From contig NW_022098007.1 in NCBI RefSeq assembly GCF_002288925.2, forward strand, positions 24,056,815-24,120,814: a DNA stretch of 64,000 nucleotides, written 5' to 3'. Source of the stretch: Delphinapterus leucas. Its lineage: Eukaryota; Chordata; Mammalia; Artiodactyla; Monodontidae. A model generated the notes under the pieces. The model searched no databases and was not told where the DNA came from. It saw only the letters and a list, made by a program, of their open reading frames with translations. Made by a program: the position numbers and the translations under genes. Positions 1 to 12,189 of the stretch are shown piece after piece; positions within the stretch are counted from its first letter, which is position 1, and each line of letters starts with the position of its first letter.

Positions 1-205
1 GCCCTGGTGGCGCAGTGGTTGAGAGTGTGCCTGCCGATGCAGGGGACGCGGGTTCGTGCCCCAGTCCGGGAAGATCCCACATGCCACAGAGCGGCTGGGC
101 CCGTGAGCCATGGCTGCTGGGCCTGTGCATCCGGAGCCTGTGCTCCGCAACGGGAGAGGCCACGACAGTGAGAGGCCCGCGTACCACAAAAAAAAAAAAA
201 AAAAA
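1..205 (+). mobile_element. CHR-2 type tRNA-derived SINE, 5' end cut by window edge
   Basis: The element begins a few bases inside the usual GGGCTTCCCTGGTGG start and carries the tRNA-like box B (GGTTCGTGCC) near base 51. It then shows the core with GAGCCATGG and ends in a pure A tail from about 187. Elements of this type are non-coding and are mobilised by L1 proteins. It sits inside a plus-strand L1 ORF2 fragment, which resumes directly after the tail. Confidence 0.9.
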
Positions 206-675
206 CAAGCAAAGCCCAAAGTTAGTGGAAGAAAGAAAATAATAAAGATCAGAGCAGAAATAAATGAAATGGAGACAAAAAAATCCCCACAACACAATAG
301 AATAGATAAATGAAATTAAAAGTTAGTTCTTCAAAAAGACAAAATTGACAAAATATTAGCCAGACTCACCAGGAAAAAAATAGAGAGAGCCCACATAAAT
401 AAAATCAGAAATGAAAGAGGAGAAATTACAACATACACAACAGAAGAACAAAGGATGGGAGAATACTATGAACAATTATATATCAACAAATTAGACAACC
501 TAGAAGAAACAGATGATTTCCTAGAAACATATAGTCTTTCAATACTGAATCATGAAGAAATAGAAAATCTGAATAAACCAATTACTAGTAATGAAATTGA
601 ATCAGTAGTTTAAAAAATGCCCCAAAACCAAAAGTCCAGGTCCAGATGGCTTCACAGGTGGATTCTACCAACCTT
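206..675 (+). pseudogene. L1 ORF2 fragment, plus strand
   Basis: The sequence matches the middle of L1 ORF2, between endonuclease and reverse transcriptase, read on the plus strand. The DNA equivalent of the AEFYQTF-like region lies near 650-675. Frames are broken by stops (for example TAA after GTAGTT near 611), so it is dead. It ends abruptly where a minus-strand L1 3' end begins. Confidence 0.8.
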
Positions 676-1103
676 CTTTTTTGAGGAATAGTTGATAGTA
701 CAATATTATATAAGTTGCAGTTCTACAACATAGTGTTTCACAATTTTTAAATGTTATACTACATTTATGGTTATTATAAAATATTGGCTATATTCCCTGT
801 GTTGTACAATATATACCTGCAGCTTATTTTTTATATACATAGTAGTCTTTACCTCTTAATTCCTTAGCCCTATTTTGCCCCTCCTCCCTTCCATCTCCCC
901 ACTGATTACTACTTTGTTCTCTATATCTGTGAATCTGTTTCCTTTATGTTATGTTCACTATTTGTTGTATTTTTTAGATTCCACATATGATATCATACAG
1001 TAGTTGACTTTCTCTGTCTGATTCATTTCACTTAGTATAATACCCTCCAAGTCCATCCATGTTGTTGTAAATGGCAAATATTTTATGGCTGAGAGTAGTA
1101 TCC

Positions 1104-1144
<41 letters not shown>

Positions 1145-1283
1145 TATGACAACTTCTTTACCAATTCATCTCTTGATGGAAACTTACCTTGCTTCCATAT
1201 CTTGGCAAGGGTAAATAATTCTGCTATGAATGTGGGGTGCATGTACTGGTTGTATCAGTTGTAACATCTCCTCTTTCATTTCT
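676..1283 (-). mobile_element. 3' part of old L1 (L1-C), minus strand
   Basis: This holds an old L1 3'UTR and ORF2 C-terminal DNA in reverse, for example TTTCACTTAGTATAATACCC near 1026. At about 1244 the sequence jumps to the ORF2 segment just upstream of the reverse transcriptase, so this copy lost over 2 kb internally. The same element resumes at 8996 after the L1-A insertion. The 16 bases at 1268-1283 are the left copy of the L1-A target duplication. Confidence 0.7.
1106..1143. repeat. (TG)n microsatellite
   Basis: An uninterrupted run of about 18 GT units lies inside the L1-C 3' part. It is a simple repeat expected to vary in length between individuals. Confidence 0.95.
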
Positions 1284-1654
1284 TTTTTAAAAAAATTTTT
1301 ATTGGAGAATAGTTGCTTTACAATATTGTGTTAGTTTATACTGTACAGCAAAGTGAGCAAAGTGGATCAGCTATATGTATAAATATATCCCCTCATTTTT
1401 GGATTTCCTTCTCATTTAGGTCGCCACAGAGCACTGAGTAGAGTTCCCTGTGCTATACAGTAGGTTCTCATTAGTTATCTATTTTATACATGGTATCAAT
1501 AGTGTATAAATGTCAATCCCAATCTCCCAATTCATTCCACCTCCCCTCCTTTCCCCCTTGGTATTCATACGTTTGTTCTCTACACCTGTGTCTCTATTTC
1601 TGCTTTGTAAATAAGATTGTCTATACCAATTTTTTCAGATTCCACATATATGTG

Positions 1655-4600
1655 TTAATATACGATATTAGTTTTTCTCTTTCTGACTTCACTCTGTTTG
1701 AAAGTCTCTAGGTCCATCCATGTCTCTACAAATGACCCATTTTCATTCCTTTTTATGGCTGAGTAATATTCCATTGTATATATGTACCAGGTCTTCTTTA
1801 TCCATTCCTCTGTTGATGGACATTTAGGTTGCTTCCATGTCCTGGCTATTGTAAATAGTGCTGCAGTGAGCACTGGGGTGCATGTGTCTTTTTGAATTAC
1901 GGTTTTCTTTGGGTATATGCCCAGTAGTGGGATTGCTGGGTCATATGGTAGTTCTATTTTTAGTTTTTTAAGGAACCTCCATACTGTTCTCCATAGTGGC
2001 TGTATCAATTTACATTCCCACCAACAATGCATGAGGGTTCCCTTTTCTCCACACCCTCTCCAGCATTTAATGTTTGTAGATTTTTTGATAATGTCCATTC
2101 TGACTGGTATGAGTGATACCTCATAGTCATCTTGATTTGCATTTTTCTATTAACTAATGATGTTGAGCATCTTTTCATGTGTCTGTTGGCCATCTGTATG
2201 TCTTCTTTTGAGAAATGTCTATTTAGGCCTTCTGCCCATTTATTGATTAGGTTGTTTGTTTTTCTGATATGGAGCTGCATGAACTGTTTGTGTATTTTGG
2301 AGATTAATCCCTTGTCAATTGCTTCATTTGTAAATATTTTCTCCCATTCTGAGAGTTGTCTTTTCATCTTGTTTATGTTTTCCTTTGCTGTGCAAAAGAT
2401 TTTAAGTTTAATTAGGTCCCATTTGCTTATTTTTGTTTTTATTTCCATTCCTCTAGGAGATAGGTCAAAAAAGATCTTGCTGCTATTTTTGGTAAAGAAC
2501 GTTCTGCCTATGTTTTTGTCTAAGAGTTTGATAGTTTCTGGCCTTACATTTAGGTCTCTAATCCATTTTGAGTTTTTTTTGTGTGTATGGTGTTAGGGAG
2601 TGTTCTAATTTCATTCTTTTACATGTAGCTGTCCAGTTTTCCCAGCACCAGTTATTGAAGAGATTATCTTTACTTGATTGTATATTCTGGCCTCCATTGT
2701 CATAGATTAGGCGACCATAAGTGCCTGGGTTTATCTCTGGGCTTTCTATCCTTTTCCATTAATCTATATTTCTGGTTTTGTGCCAGTACCATACTGTCTT
2801 GATCACTGTAGCTTTGTAGTATAGTCTAAAGTGAGGGAGCCTTATTTCTCCAGCTCCATTTTTCTTTCTGAAGATTGCTTTGGCTATTCGAGGTCTTTTG
2901 TGTTTCCATACAAATTGTAAAATTTTTAGTTCTATCTCAGTGAAAAATGCCATTGGTAATTTGATAGGGATTGCATTGAATCTGTAGATTGTTGTGGGTA
3001 GTATAGTCATTTTCACAATATTGATTCTTCCAATCCAAGAACATGGTATATCTCTCCATCTGTTTGTGTCATCTTTGATTTCTTTCATTAGTATCTTATA
3101 GTGTTCTGCATACAGGTCTTTTGTGTCCTTATGTAGGGTTATTCCTTAGGTAGGTTTATTCGTTTTGTTGCAGTGGTGAATGGGATTGTTTCCTTAATTT
3201 ATCTTTCTGATCTTTCAATGTTAGTGTATAGGAATGCAAGAGATTTCTGTCTATTAATTTTGTATCTTGTGACTTTACTAAATTCATTGATTAGCTCTAG
3301 TAGTTCTGGTAGCATCATTAGGATTTTCTATGTATAGTATCATGACATCTGCAAACAGTGACAGTTTTACTTCTTTGCCAATTTGTATTCCTTTTATTTC
3401 TTTTTCTTCTCTGATAGCCTTGTCTAGGACTTCCAAAACTATGTTGAATAAAAGTGGTGTGAGTGGACATCCTTGTCTTGTTACTGATTTTAGAGGAAAT
3501 GATTTCAGTTTTTCACCATTGAGAATAATGTTTGCTGTGGGTCTGTCATATATAGCCTTTATTATGTTGAGGTAGGTTCCCTTTATGCCCACTTTCATAA
3601 ATCAGTGTTGAATTTTGCCAAAAGCTTTTTCTGCATCTATTGAGATGATCATATGGTTTTTCTCCTTCAATTTGTTAATATGGTGTATCATACTGATTGA
3701 TTTGTGTATATTGAAGAATCCTTGCATCCCTGGAATAAATCTCACTTGATCGTGGTATATGAATTTTTTAATGTGTGGTTTGATTTGGTTTGCTAGTATT
3801 TTGCTGAGGTTATTTGTGTCTATGTTCATCAGCGATATTTGCATGTAGTTTTCTTTTTTTGTGATATTTTTGTCTGGTTTTGGTATCAGGGTGATGGTGG
3901 CCTCGTACAATGAGCTTAGGAGTGTTCCTCCCTCTGTAAATTTTTGGAAGAGTTTGAGAAGGATAGCTGTTAGCTCTTCTCTAAATGTTTGAGAGAATTC
4001 AGCTGTGAAGCCATCTGGTCCTGGACTTTTGTTTGTTGGAAGATTTTTAACCACAGTTTCACTTTCATTACTTGTGATTAGTCTGTTCATATTCTTTCTT
4101 TCTTCCTGGTTCAGTCTTTGAAGGTTGCACTTTTCTAAGAATTTGTCCATTTCTTCCAGGTTGTCCATTTTATTGGCACACAGTTGCTTTTAGTAGTCTC
4201 TTATGATCCTTCGTATTTCTGCAGTGTCAGTTGTAATTTCTCCTTTTTCATTTCAAATTTTATTGATTTGAGTGTTCTCTCTTTTTTCTTGATGAGTCCA
4301 GCTAAAGGTTTATGAATTTTCTTTATATTCTCAAAGAACCAGCTTTTAGTTTTATTGCTCTTTGCTACTGTTTATCTATTATTGTTTATCTATTACATTT
4401 ATTTCTGCTCTGATCTTTATGATTTCTTTCCTTCTACTAATTTTGGGTTTTTGTTCTTCTTTCTCTAGTTCCTTTAGGTGTAAGGTTATGTAGTTTGTTT
4501 GAGATTTTTCTTGTTTCTTGAGGTAGGATTATATTGCTATAAACTTCTCTCTTAGAACTGCTTTTGCTGCATCCCATAAGTTTTGGGTCATCATGTTTTC

Positions 4601-5432
4601 ATTGTCATTTGTTTCTAGGTATTTTTTTATTTCCTTTTTGATTTCTTCAGTGTTCTCTTGGTTATTCAGTAGCATATTGTTTAGCCTCCATGTGTTTGTG
4701 TTATTTAAAGTTTTTTTCCTGTAATTGATTTCTAGTCTCATAGCGTTGTTGTCAGAAAAGATGTTTGATACGATTTCAATTTTCTTAAATTTACCAAGGC
4801 TTGATTTGTGGCCCAAGATGTGATCTATCCTGGAGAATTTTCCATGTCAGTTGAGAAGAAAGTGTATTCTCTTATTTTGGATGGACTGTCCTATAAATAT
4901 CAATTAACTCTATCTGGTCTAATGTGTCATTTAAGGCTTGTGTGTCCTTATTAATTTTCTGTCTTGATGATCTATCCATTGGTGTAAGTGGAGTGTTAAA
5001 GTTCCCCACTATTATTGTGCTACTGTCAATTTCCCCTTTTATGGCTGCTAGCATTTGCCTTATGTATTGTGGTGCTCCTTTGTTGGGTGCATAAATATTT
5101 ACAATTTTTATATCTTCTTCTTGGATTGATCCCTTGACCATTATGTAGCGTCTTTCCTTGTCTCTTGTGACAGACTTTATTTTAAAGTCTGTTTTATCTG
5201 ATATGTATATTGCTACTCCAGCTTTGTTTTGATTTCCATTTGTATGGTATATCTTTTTCCATCCCCTCGCTTTCAGTCTGTATGTGTCCCTGGGTCTGAA
5301 GTGGGTCTCCTGTAGACAACACATATATGGGTCTTCCTTTTGTATCCATTCAGCCAGTCTGTGTCTTTTGGTTGGAGCATTTATTCCATTTACATTTAAG
5401 ATAATTGTTGATATATATGTTCCTATTACCAT
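1655..5432 (-). pseudogene. L1-A ORF2 (endonuclease-reverse transcriptase), decayed
   Basis: ORF2p nicks DNA and reverse transcribes L1 RNA at the target. The start is the ATG at 5432, where an apurinic endonuclease N-terminus with LNVNGINAPTKRHR is readable. The reverse transcriptase follows in pieces over 4168-3284; its active-site box reads FADV instead of FADD, so an aspartate is lost. The C-terminal cysteine-rich region ([19 protein letters not shown]) lies over 2098-1655. The frame is broken into at least six pieces by stops and frameshifts, so no active enzyme is possible. The overall length of 3.8 kb is normal for L1 ORF2. Confidence 0.88.
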
Positions 5433-5513
5433 TTTCTTAATTATTTTGGGTCTGATTTTATATGTCTTTTTCTTTTCTTGTGTTTCCTGCCTAGAGAAAT
5501 TCTTTTAGCATTT

Positions 5514-6582
5514 GTTGTATATCTGGTCTGATGGTTCTGAATTCTCTTAGTTTTTGCTTGTCTGTAAAGCTTTTGATTTCTCCATCCAATCTGAATGAGA
5601 GCCTTGCTGTACCCAGTAAGATATACCCAAGTAATCTTGGTTGTAGGTTTTTCCCTTTCATCACTTTAAATTTATCCTGCCACTCCCTTCTGGTCTGCAG
5701 AGTTTCTGCTGAAAGATCAGTTGATAACCTTGTGGGGATTCCCTTGTATGTTATTTGTTGCTTTTCTCTTGCTGCTTTTAATAATTTTCTTTGTATTTAA
5801 TTTTTGTCAGTTTGATTAATATGTGTTTTGGTGAGTTTCTCCATGGGTTTATCCTGTACGCGACTCTCTGCACTTTCTGGACTTGATTGACTATTTCCTT
5901 TCCTATGTTAGGGAAGTTTTCGACTATAATCTCTTCAAATATTTTCTCAGCCCGTTTCTCTTTCTCTTTTTTTTTTCTGGGACCCCTATAATTTGAATGT
6001 TGGTGCATTTAATGTTGTCCTAGAGGTTTCTGAGACTGTCCTGAATTCTTTTTTTTTTTTGGCTGTACATGGGCCTCTCACTGTTGTGGCCTCTCCCGTT
6101 GTGGAGCACAGGCTCCAGACGCACAGGCTCAGCAGCCATGGTTCACGGGCCCAGCTGCTCCGCGGCAGGTGGGTTCTTCCCAGACCGGAGCACGAACCCG
6201 TGTCCCCTGCATCAGCAGGTGGACTGTCAACCACTGCACCACCAGGGAAGCCCCCATCCTGTATTCTTTATATTCTTTTTTCTTTATTCTACTCCATTGC
6301 AGTTATTTCCACCCTTCTGTCTTCCCACTTACTTATCCAATCTTCTTTCTCAGTTATTCTGTTATTGATTCCTTCTAGTGTATTTGTAATTTCAGTTATT
6401 GCATTGTTCATCACTGTTTGTTTGTTTTCTAGGTCCTTGTTAAAACTTTGTCATATTTTCTCCATTCTATTTCTGAGATTTTGGATCATCTTTACTATCA
6501 TTACTCTGAATTCTTTTTTAGGTAAACTGCCTATTTACTCTTCATTTATTTGGTCTTATGGGTTTTTATCTTGTTCCTTCAT
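5514..6582 (-). pseudogene. L1-A ORF1 (RNA-binding protein), broken by SINE
   Basis: ORF1p is the L1 coiled-coil RNA chaperone. The expected start MKEQDKNP is present at 6582 but the next codon is a stop. The C-terminal domain is recognisable over about 5980-5540. A CHR-2 SINE at 6049-6253 splits the gene in the same orientation, and further stops and frameshifts are present. Confidence 0.85.
6049..6253 (-). mobile_element. CHR-2 SINE in L1-A ORF1
   Basis: The element runs from a T tract (A tail in reverse) to ACCACCAGGGAAGCCCC. Short flanking repeats CTGAATTCTT and CTGTATTCTT mark the target duplication with one difference. It is younger than L1-A. Confidence 0.9.
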
Positions 6583-7117
6583 CTGCAACATATTTCTCTG
6601 TCTTCTCAATTTGTCTGACTTACTGTGTTTGCGGTCTCCTTTCTGCAGGCTGCAGGGTTGTAGTTCCTCTTGCTTCTGGTGTCTTTCCCCAGTGGGCAAG
6701 GTTGGTCCAGTGGCTTGTGTAGGCTTCCTGGTGGGAGGGACTGTTGCCTGAGTTCTGGTGGGTGGACCTGGATCTTGTCCCTCTGATGGGAAGGGCCGCA
6801 TCAAGTCGTGTGTTTTGGGGGGGCTGTGGGCTTAGTACAACTTTAGGCAGTCTGTCTTCTGATGGGTGGTGGGTTTGTGTTACTGTCTGGCTTGTTGTTT
6901 GGTGTAGGGCATTCAGCACTGGAGCCTGCATGCAGATGTGTGGAGCTGGGTCTTTGAGTTGAGATAGAGACCTCCAGGAGAGCTCTCTCTATTTAATATT
7001 CCCTGGGACATTGAATTCTCTGGCGTTCCAGTGTCTTGGACTTGATGCTCCCACCCCAGAGGCTCAGGCCCGACCCCCGGCCTGGGAACCAAGACCCACA
7101 AGCCATATGGCTTGGCA

Positions 7118-7740
7118 ATAAAAGGGGGAAAAAAAGGGTGGGGAGAAAACAAATGAAAACAAACAGACAAAAAACCCAAGACAAATAACAAAGACAAAAA
7201 CAAGCAAACAGCTACAACAACAATTAAGAACAAACAAACAAATGAACAGACAGAAAAATACCCAGACAGATGTAAGAGCAGAATCAAACAAAAACACACA
7301 CACACACACACACATACAAAACAAGAACAAAAACAAAAACAGTGAAAACAAAAACCAAGACAACAACCAGACAAACAAAAGAATCCCAACATGAAATCAA
7401 ACAAATAAAAACATTACTGTTGAAAAATAAAAAACAAAACAAAAGCATAATGCACAATGAAAGAAAAACCAAGAATAACAAAACAAACCCACGAAAATGA
7501 TTTTTAAAATGTAAGAAAGATAAGAACAAATAGCACAAAGGAAAAACAATAAAGACAAAATAGAACAAAGGTAAGAAAAAAGCAAGGAAAAAACACAGAA
7601 CAACAAAAAAAGTAATGTAGAAATAGAAATACAAAAATTTTAAATATATTAAAAAATTTTAAAACTAAATGAAAATAAAAACAAATAATAATAAAAAACA
7701 ACAGAACAAAATAAAACATTAAAAAATAGTAATAATTATA
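7118..7740. repeat. A-rich, T-poor low-complexity block in L1-A 5'UTR
   Basis: About 620 bases consist of A runs broken by C and G, with very few T on the plus strand, and include a (CA)n run near 7291-7313. On the L1 sense strand it is T-rich. The related L1-H 5'UTR has no such block at the matching place (near 61230), so it was gained or lost within the family. Frames through it are low-complexity and not genes. Confidence 0.85.
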
Positions 7741-8387
7741 TTTTCCTGGGCTCTCAGCTGTCAGTGTCCTTGCCCCCACTGTGAGTCACAGCCAACCTCT
7801 GCCTCTCCAGAAGGCCCTCCAAAACCTCTAGGTAGGTTTCTGGTCCCCCTGTGGGCACTGGGCGGGCAACTCAGACTCTGTCCTGGCCCACCTTCCATGT
7901 ATACTAGTCCCAAAAGTCCACAGCTTCTAAAGCTAGACCAGTTTCATTTGTGGGAACACTCATTGTCCATTCACATATCCCATAGATGCAGTGTTTACCA
8001 AGCTGGTCATGGGGATTCAATCTGTGGATTGTACAGCTGCATGGGAAGACTTTTGTTCCTGTTCCTTAGTTGCCCTGCCCCTGGTCTCAGCTGTGGTTTT
8101 AGCCTCACCTCTGCATGTGGGCCATCCACAGGAGTCTGCTCCCAAGGCTGCCCTGGAGCACTTGGTTCTGCCACAGTGAGGAGAGGGAACAGAGATGGCA
8201 CAACTGCCTGGGTTGCCCTGTTGGCAACAGGTGTGTGGGAAAGCCAGAGGCCATGGGCACGATAGATCCGTCCCTAGTGCCAGGCAGCCAGCATGAGGTC
8301 AGCCCTGCTGTGGGCTTTTCTTAGCACCTGGCAGGGCAGGGGGTTGGCGTATGGATAGAGAGGCTGCAATGGTGGCTCCACCCCTGT

Positions 8388-8906
8388 GTGTCACTCAACA
8401 GTGGTGCCTTGCTTCTATGGCAGTCTGGATTTCCTCCACAAGCATTCCTGGTTATGAATTTCCTCCCTACCATCCCCTCAGTCTGTCTCCTCACAGCCAA
8501 AAGCAGTCCTCCACCCGGGTTTGCTCTCCAATCCCCACTTTCCACCTCTGAGCCCCCGTGTGCACCAGCAGACACACTTCCCAGTCTGAGGCACACAGGA
8601 TTGTGGCATGGACCATCTGTGTACATCTCACTCTGTCCTGTCTGCCACAGACCGGCCATTTCACCCTCCTCCCACAGCCTCAGAAGCTCCCCTTCTGTCC
8701 CAACTGATTTCCCCATCAGTGAGGGGGCTTCCCTGGATGTAGGAGCCTCTCCTCTGCTTCAGCTCCCCCCCAAGCAGTGCAGATCCCATCCCATTTCCTC
8801 TTCTCTTTTTTTTCCCCTTCTTTCTTTCATCCTACCTGGTTATGCAGGGATCTTTCTTATCCTTTCCGGTGTCCAAGGTCTTCTGCTTTCAGCCAGTGTT
8901 CTGTGA
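8388..8906 (+). other. Antisense open frame in L1-A 5'UTR (ORF0-like candidate)
   Basis: A 172-codon open frame runs antisense to L1-A close to its 5' end. It has serine/proline-rich stretches and a hydrophobic C-terminal part. The segment RSSPSVP...SEGASLD recurs in frame in L1-H (62620-63090) and in altered form in L1-G (44632-44955). Primate L1 has a short antisense ORF0 in its 5'UTR; this one is unrelated in sequence as far as I can tell. Whether it is translated is unknown, and the region is GC-rich and so poor in stop codons by chance. Confidence 0.35.
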
Positions 8907-10781
8907 GAACTGTTCCATCCATAGATGTATCCTTGATGCACTTGTGAAGAGAGATGAACTCCATGTCCTCCTATTCCTCTGCCATCTTGGTCCTCCTCCT
9001 TTTTCATTTCTGATTTTATTTGATTCCTCTCTCTTTTCTTCTTGGTGAGTCTACCTAAGTTTTGTCAATTTTGTTTATCTTTTCATGTAACCAGCTCTTA
9101 CTTTCACTGATCCTTTCTATTATCTTTTTAGTCTCTATTCCATTTATTTCTTCTCTAATCTTTATTTCCTTCCTTCTACTAACTTTGGGCTTCATTGGAC
9201 ATTCTTCTCCTAGTTTCCTGAGGTGAAAGGTTTTGCTGTTTGAGCCTTTTCTCATTTTTTGAAGCAGGCATTTATTGCTATGAACTTCCCTCTTACATCT
9301 AGTTTTGCCGCATCCCATAAATTTTGGTATGTTACACTTCCATTTTCATTTATCTTGGGTACTTTTTATTTCTCTTTTAACTTCTTCTTTGACCCATTGG
9401 TTATTCAGTAGCATGTTGTTTAATACCCACATATTTGTGAATTTTCCAGTTTTCTTCATGTAATTAATTTCTAGTTTCATACAACTGTGGTCAGAAAAGA
9501 TTTTTGACATGATTTCAATATTCTTAAATGTATAATGACTTGTTTTATGCCCTAACATATGATCTATCTTGGTAAATGTTCCATGTGCACTTGAGAAGAA
9601 TGTGCATTCTGTTGCTTTTAGATGGAATGTTTTGTAAATATCTTTTAAGTCCATCATGTCTGAAATATCACTTAAGGCCAGTGTTTCCTGATTGAGTCTC
9701 AGGAATCTCTGGATGATCTACATATTGATGTAAGTGGGGCATTAACGTCTCCTACTATAATCGTATTGCAGTCTATTTCTCTCTTTAGGTCTGTTAACAT
9801 TTGCTTTATATATTTAGGTGCTCCTATGTTAGGTGCATAAATGTTTACAAATGTTGTGTCCTCTTGTTGGATTGACCCCTTTATCATTATGTAGTGTCCT
9901 TCTTTGTCTCTTATTGCAGTCTTTGTTTTAAAGTCTCTTTTGTCTGATATAGGGTATTGCTACCCCAGCTTTCTTTTCTTTCCCATTTACATGGAATATC
10001 TTTTTCCATCCCTTTACTCTCAGTCTTTTTGTGTCCTTTTATCTAAAGTGTGTCTCTTGTAGGAAGCATATAGATGGGTCTTTTTCTTAATCTATCCAAT
10101 CACTCTATGTCCTTTGATTGGAGAATTTAGTCCATTTGCATTTAAAGTAATTATTCATGAGTATGTGTTTATTGCCATTTTGTTCATTGTTTCCTATCTA
10201 TAAGAGTCTAAGTTGATAACAACTTAAGTTTAATTCCATTCTAAAGCTCAACATTTTTACTCTCTTCCCCACATTTTATGTTGTTGATGTCACATTTTAC
10301 ATCTTTTTATCTTATGTATCCCTTAACTAACTATAGTATAGTTATCTTTACTACTTTTGTCTTTTAGCTTTAAGCCTAGCTTTATAAGTGATTAATACAC
10401 TACACTTACTATATCTTTACCTTTACCAGTGAGATTTATACTTTCATATGTTTTCTCGTTATTAGTTAGCACTCTTTCTTTTTGACTTAAAGAAGTCCAT
10501 TTAATATTTCTTGTAAGTCTGGTTTAGTGGTAATGAATCCCTTAATTTTTGCTTGTCTGGAAAAGTCTATCTCTTCTTCAATTCTGAATGATAACTTTGT
10601 TGGATAGAAGATTCCTGGTTGGGAATTTTTTCTTTCAGCACTTTGAATATATTGTGTCATTCCCTTCTTGCCTGCAAAGTTTGTGCTGTAAAACCTGCTG
10701 ATAACCTTACGGAGGTTCCCTTGTATGTAACAGGTTGTATTTTTCTTGCTGCTTTAAATATTCTATCCTTGTCTTTAAATT

Positions 10782-11222
10782 TAAAAAAAAAATAAATTTA
10801 TTTATTTATTTATTTTTAGCTGTGTTGGGTCTTCATTGCTGCGCAACGGCTTTCTCTAGTTGTGGCAAGTGGGGGCTAAATTAATTAATTTATTTATTTT
10901 TAGCTGTGTTGGGTCTTCATTGCTGCGCAACGGCTTTCTCTAGTTGTGGCAAGTGGGGGCTACTCTTGGTTGCGCTGCACAGGCTTCTCATTGCAGTGGC
11001 TTCTCTTGTTGCAGAGCACAGGGTCTAGGTGCATGGGCTTCAGTGGTTGTGGTGTGTGGGCTCAGTAGTTGTGGATTGTGGGCTCTAGAGCACAGCCTCA
11101 GTAGTTGTGGCACACAGGCTTAGCTGCTCCGCGGCATGCGAGATCTTCCCGGACCAGGGCTCGAACCTGTGTCCCCCATATTGGGAGGTGGATTCTTAAC
11201 CACTGTGCCACCAGGGAAGTCC
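10782..11222 (-). mobile_element. CHR-1 SINE with internal perfect duplication
   Basis: This is a typical reversed CHR-1: a TTTATTTATTT tail, GCTGTGTTGGGTCTTC, repeated TAGTTGTGG motifs, and the tRNA-like head ending CACCAGGGAAGTCCC. Flanks TCCTTGTCTTTAAATTT (left) and TCCTTGTCTTTAACTTT (right) are the target duplication. It is about 440 bp, against roughly 350 for the other copies here, because a 74-bp stretch occurs twice. Confidence 0.9.
10805..10962. repeat. Two identical 74-bp units within the CHR-1 SINE
   Basis: The units at 10805-10878 and 10889-10962 look identical base for base and are separated by 10 bases of AT-rich sequence. They cover the SINE tail and the first part of its body. 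Perfect identity in an element that is otherwise diverged implies a recent duplication or an assembly artefact. Confidence 0.85.
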
Positions 11223-12189
11223 CTCCTTGTCTTTAACTTTTGTCATTTTAAATATAATGTGTCTTCATGTGGGTCTCTTTGGGTTCATTTTACTTGTAAT
11301 TTTCTGGGCTTCCTGGATATGGATTTCTGTTTCCTTCCCCAATTTAGGGAAGTTTTTAGCCGTTATTTCTTCAAATAAGATTTCTGCCTCTTTCCCTCTC
11401 TTTTGCTTCTCCTTCTGGGGGCCCTATAATGTGAATGTTTGTCTGCTTTATGTTGTTCTTTAAGTCCCTTAAGCTGTCTTCACATTAAAAATTTTTTAAA
11501 AAAATTTTCTTGCTACTCTGATTGGATGAGTTCCCTTGCCTTGTCTTTGAGTAGACTGATGCTTCTGCTTCATCTAGTCTTCTCTTGGACCTCTCTAGTG
11601 TATTTTTCATTTCAGTTGTATTCTTCAGCTCTGTGACTTTTATTTGGTACTTTCTTAAATTTTGCACCTCTTTGTTGAAGTTCTCACTGTGTTCATCCAT
11701 TCTTCTACCCAGTCCAGTATTTTTTATGACCATTACTTTGAACTCTTTATCAGGTAAATTTTATATCTGTTTCATTAAGTTATTTTTTTCTGAGGTTTCC
11801 TTTTGTGCATGCATTTGGAATGTATTTTTTTGTTTCTTCATTTTGCTTGACTCTCTGTGTTGGTTGCTCTACAGTAGATGAAACAACCACCTCTCCCATT
11901 CTTGACGGAGTGGCTTCATGTAGGAAATGAAACTTTTCATTCATTCCTGCCCCAGCCTTTTTTCATCTCTCAACCATCTGTACTTATCCAATCAGTCTAT
12001 TATATTTGTAACAGCTCCCAGTAGTTGAGGATGTGTCAATACTTGTTAGTGTCACAAAGGGGAGGATCTCAGAATCTGGATTCAGGGTGACTGGAAGACA
12101 GACCCTCAGGCAGTAGCTTTTAAAAGTATATCTGTATCTATATCTTTATCTATATCTATATCTACAGTCACAAGGGGCTGCAAGCATTA

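Larger units (their letters stand above)
1284..8995 (-). mobile_element. L1-A: near full-length LINE-1, minus strand
   Basis: In sense order (right to left) the element has a 5'UTR from 8995 to about 6583, ORF1, ORF2, a 3'UTR and a short A-rich tail at 1284. The 5' end shows the usual L1 start (CCAAGATGGC on the minus strand, near 8990). Flanks 1268-1283 and 8996-9011 match at 15 of 16 bases, so it inserted as one unit into L1-C. The 5'UTR is long (about 2.4 kb) partly because of an A-rich block at 7118-7740. A CHR-2 SINE later entered ORF1. Confidence 0.88.

Noticed and set aside
1..205. True tRNA gene
   Set aside because: The tRNA-like head belongs to a SINE with core and A tail; the cloverleaf is not complete within the window.
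2132..2596. 154-codon plus-strand frame with hydrophobic stretches
   Set aside because: It is the antisense shadow of L1-A ORF2.
6069..6751. Plus-strand frames spanning a SINE and L1 ORF1 as a novel fused gene
   Set aside because: They are antisense to ORF1 and open only by chance across the SINE.
6913..7779. Several overlapping minus-strand frames rich in Phe, Leu and Cys that look like membrane proteins
   Set aside because: They are translations of the A-rich low-complexity block (T-rich on this strand).
10805..10962. CRISPR-like direct repeats
   Set aside because: Only two units, inside a SINE of a mammalian genome.
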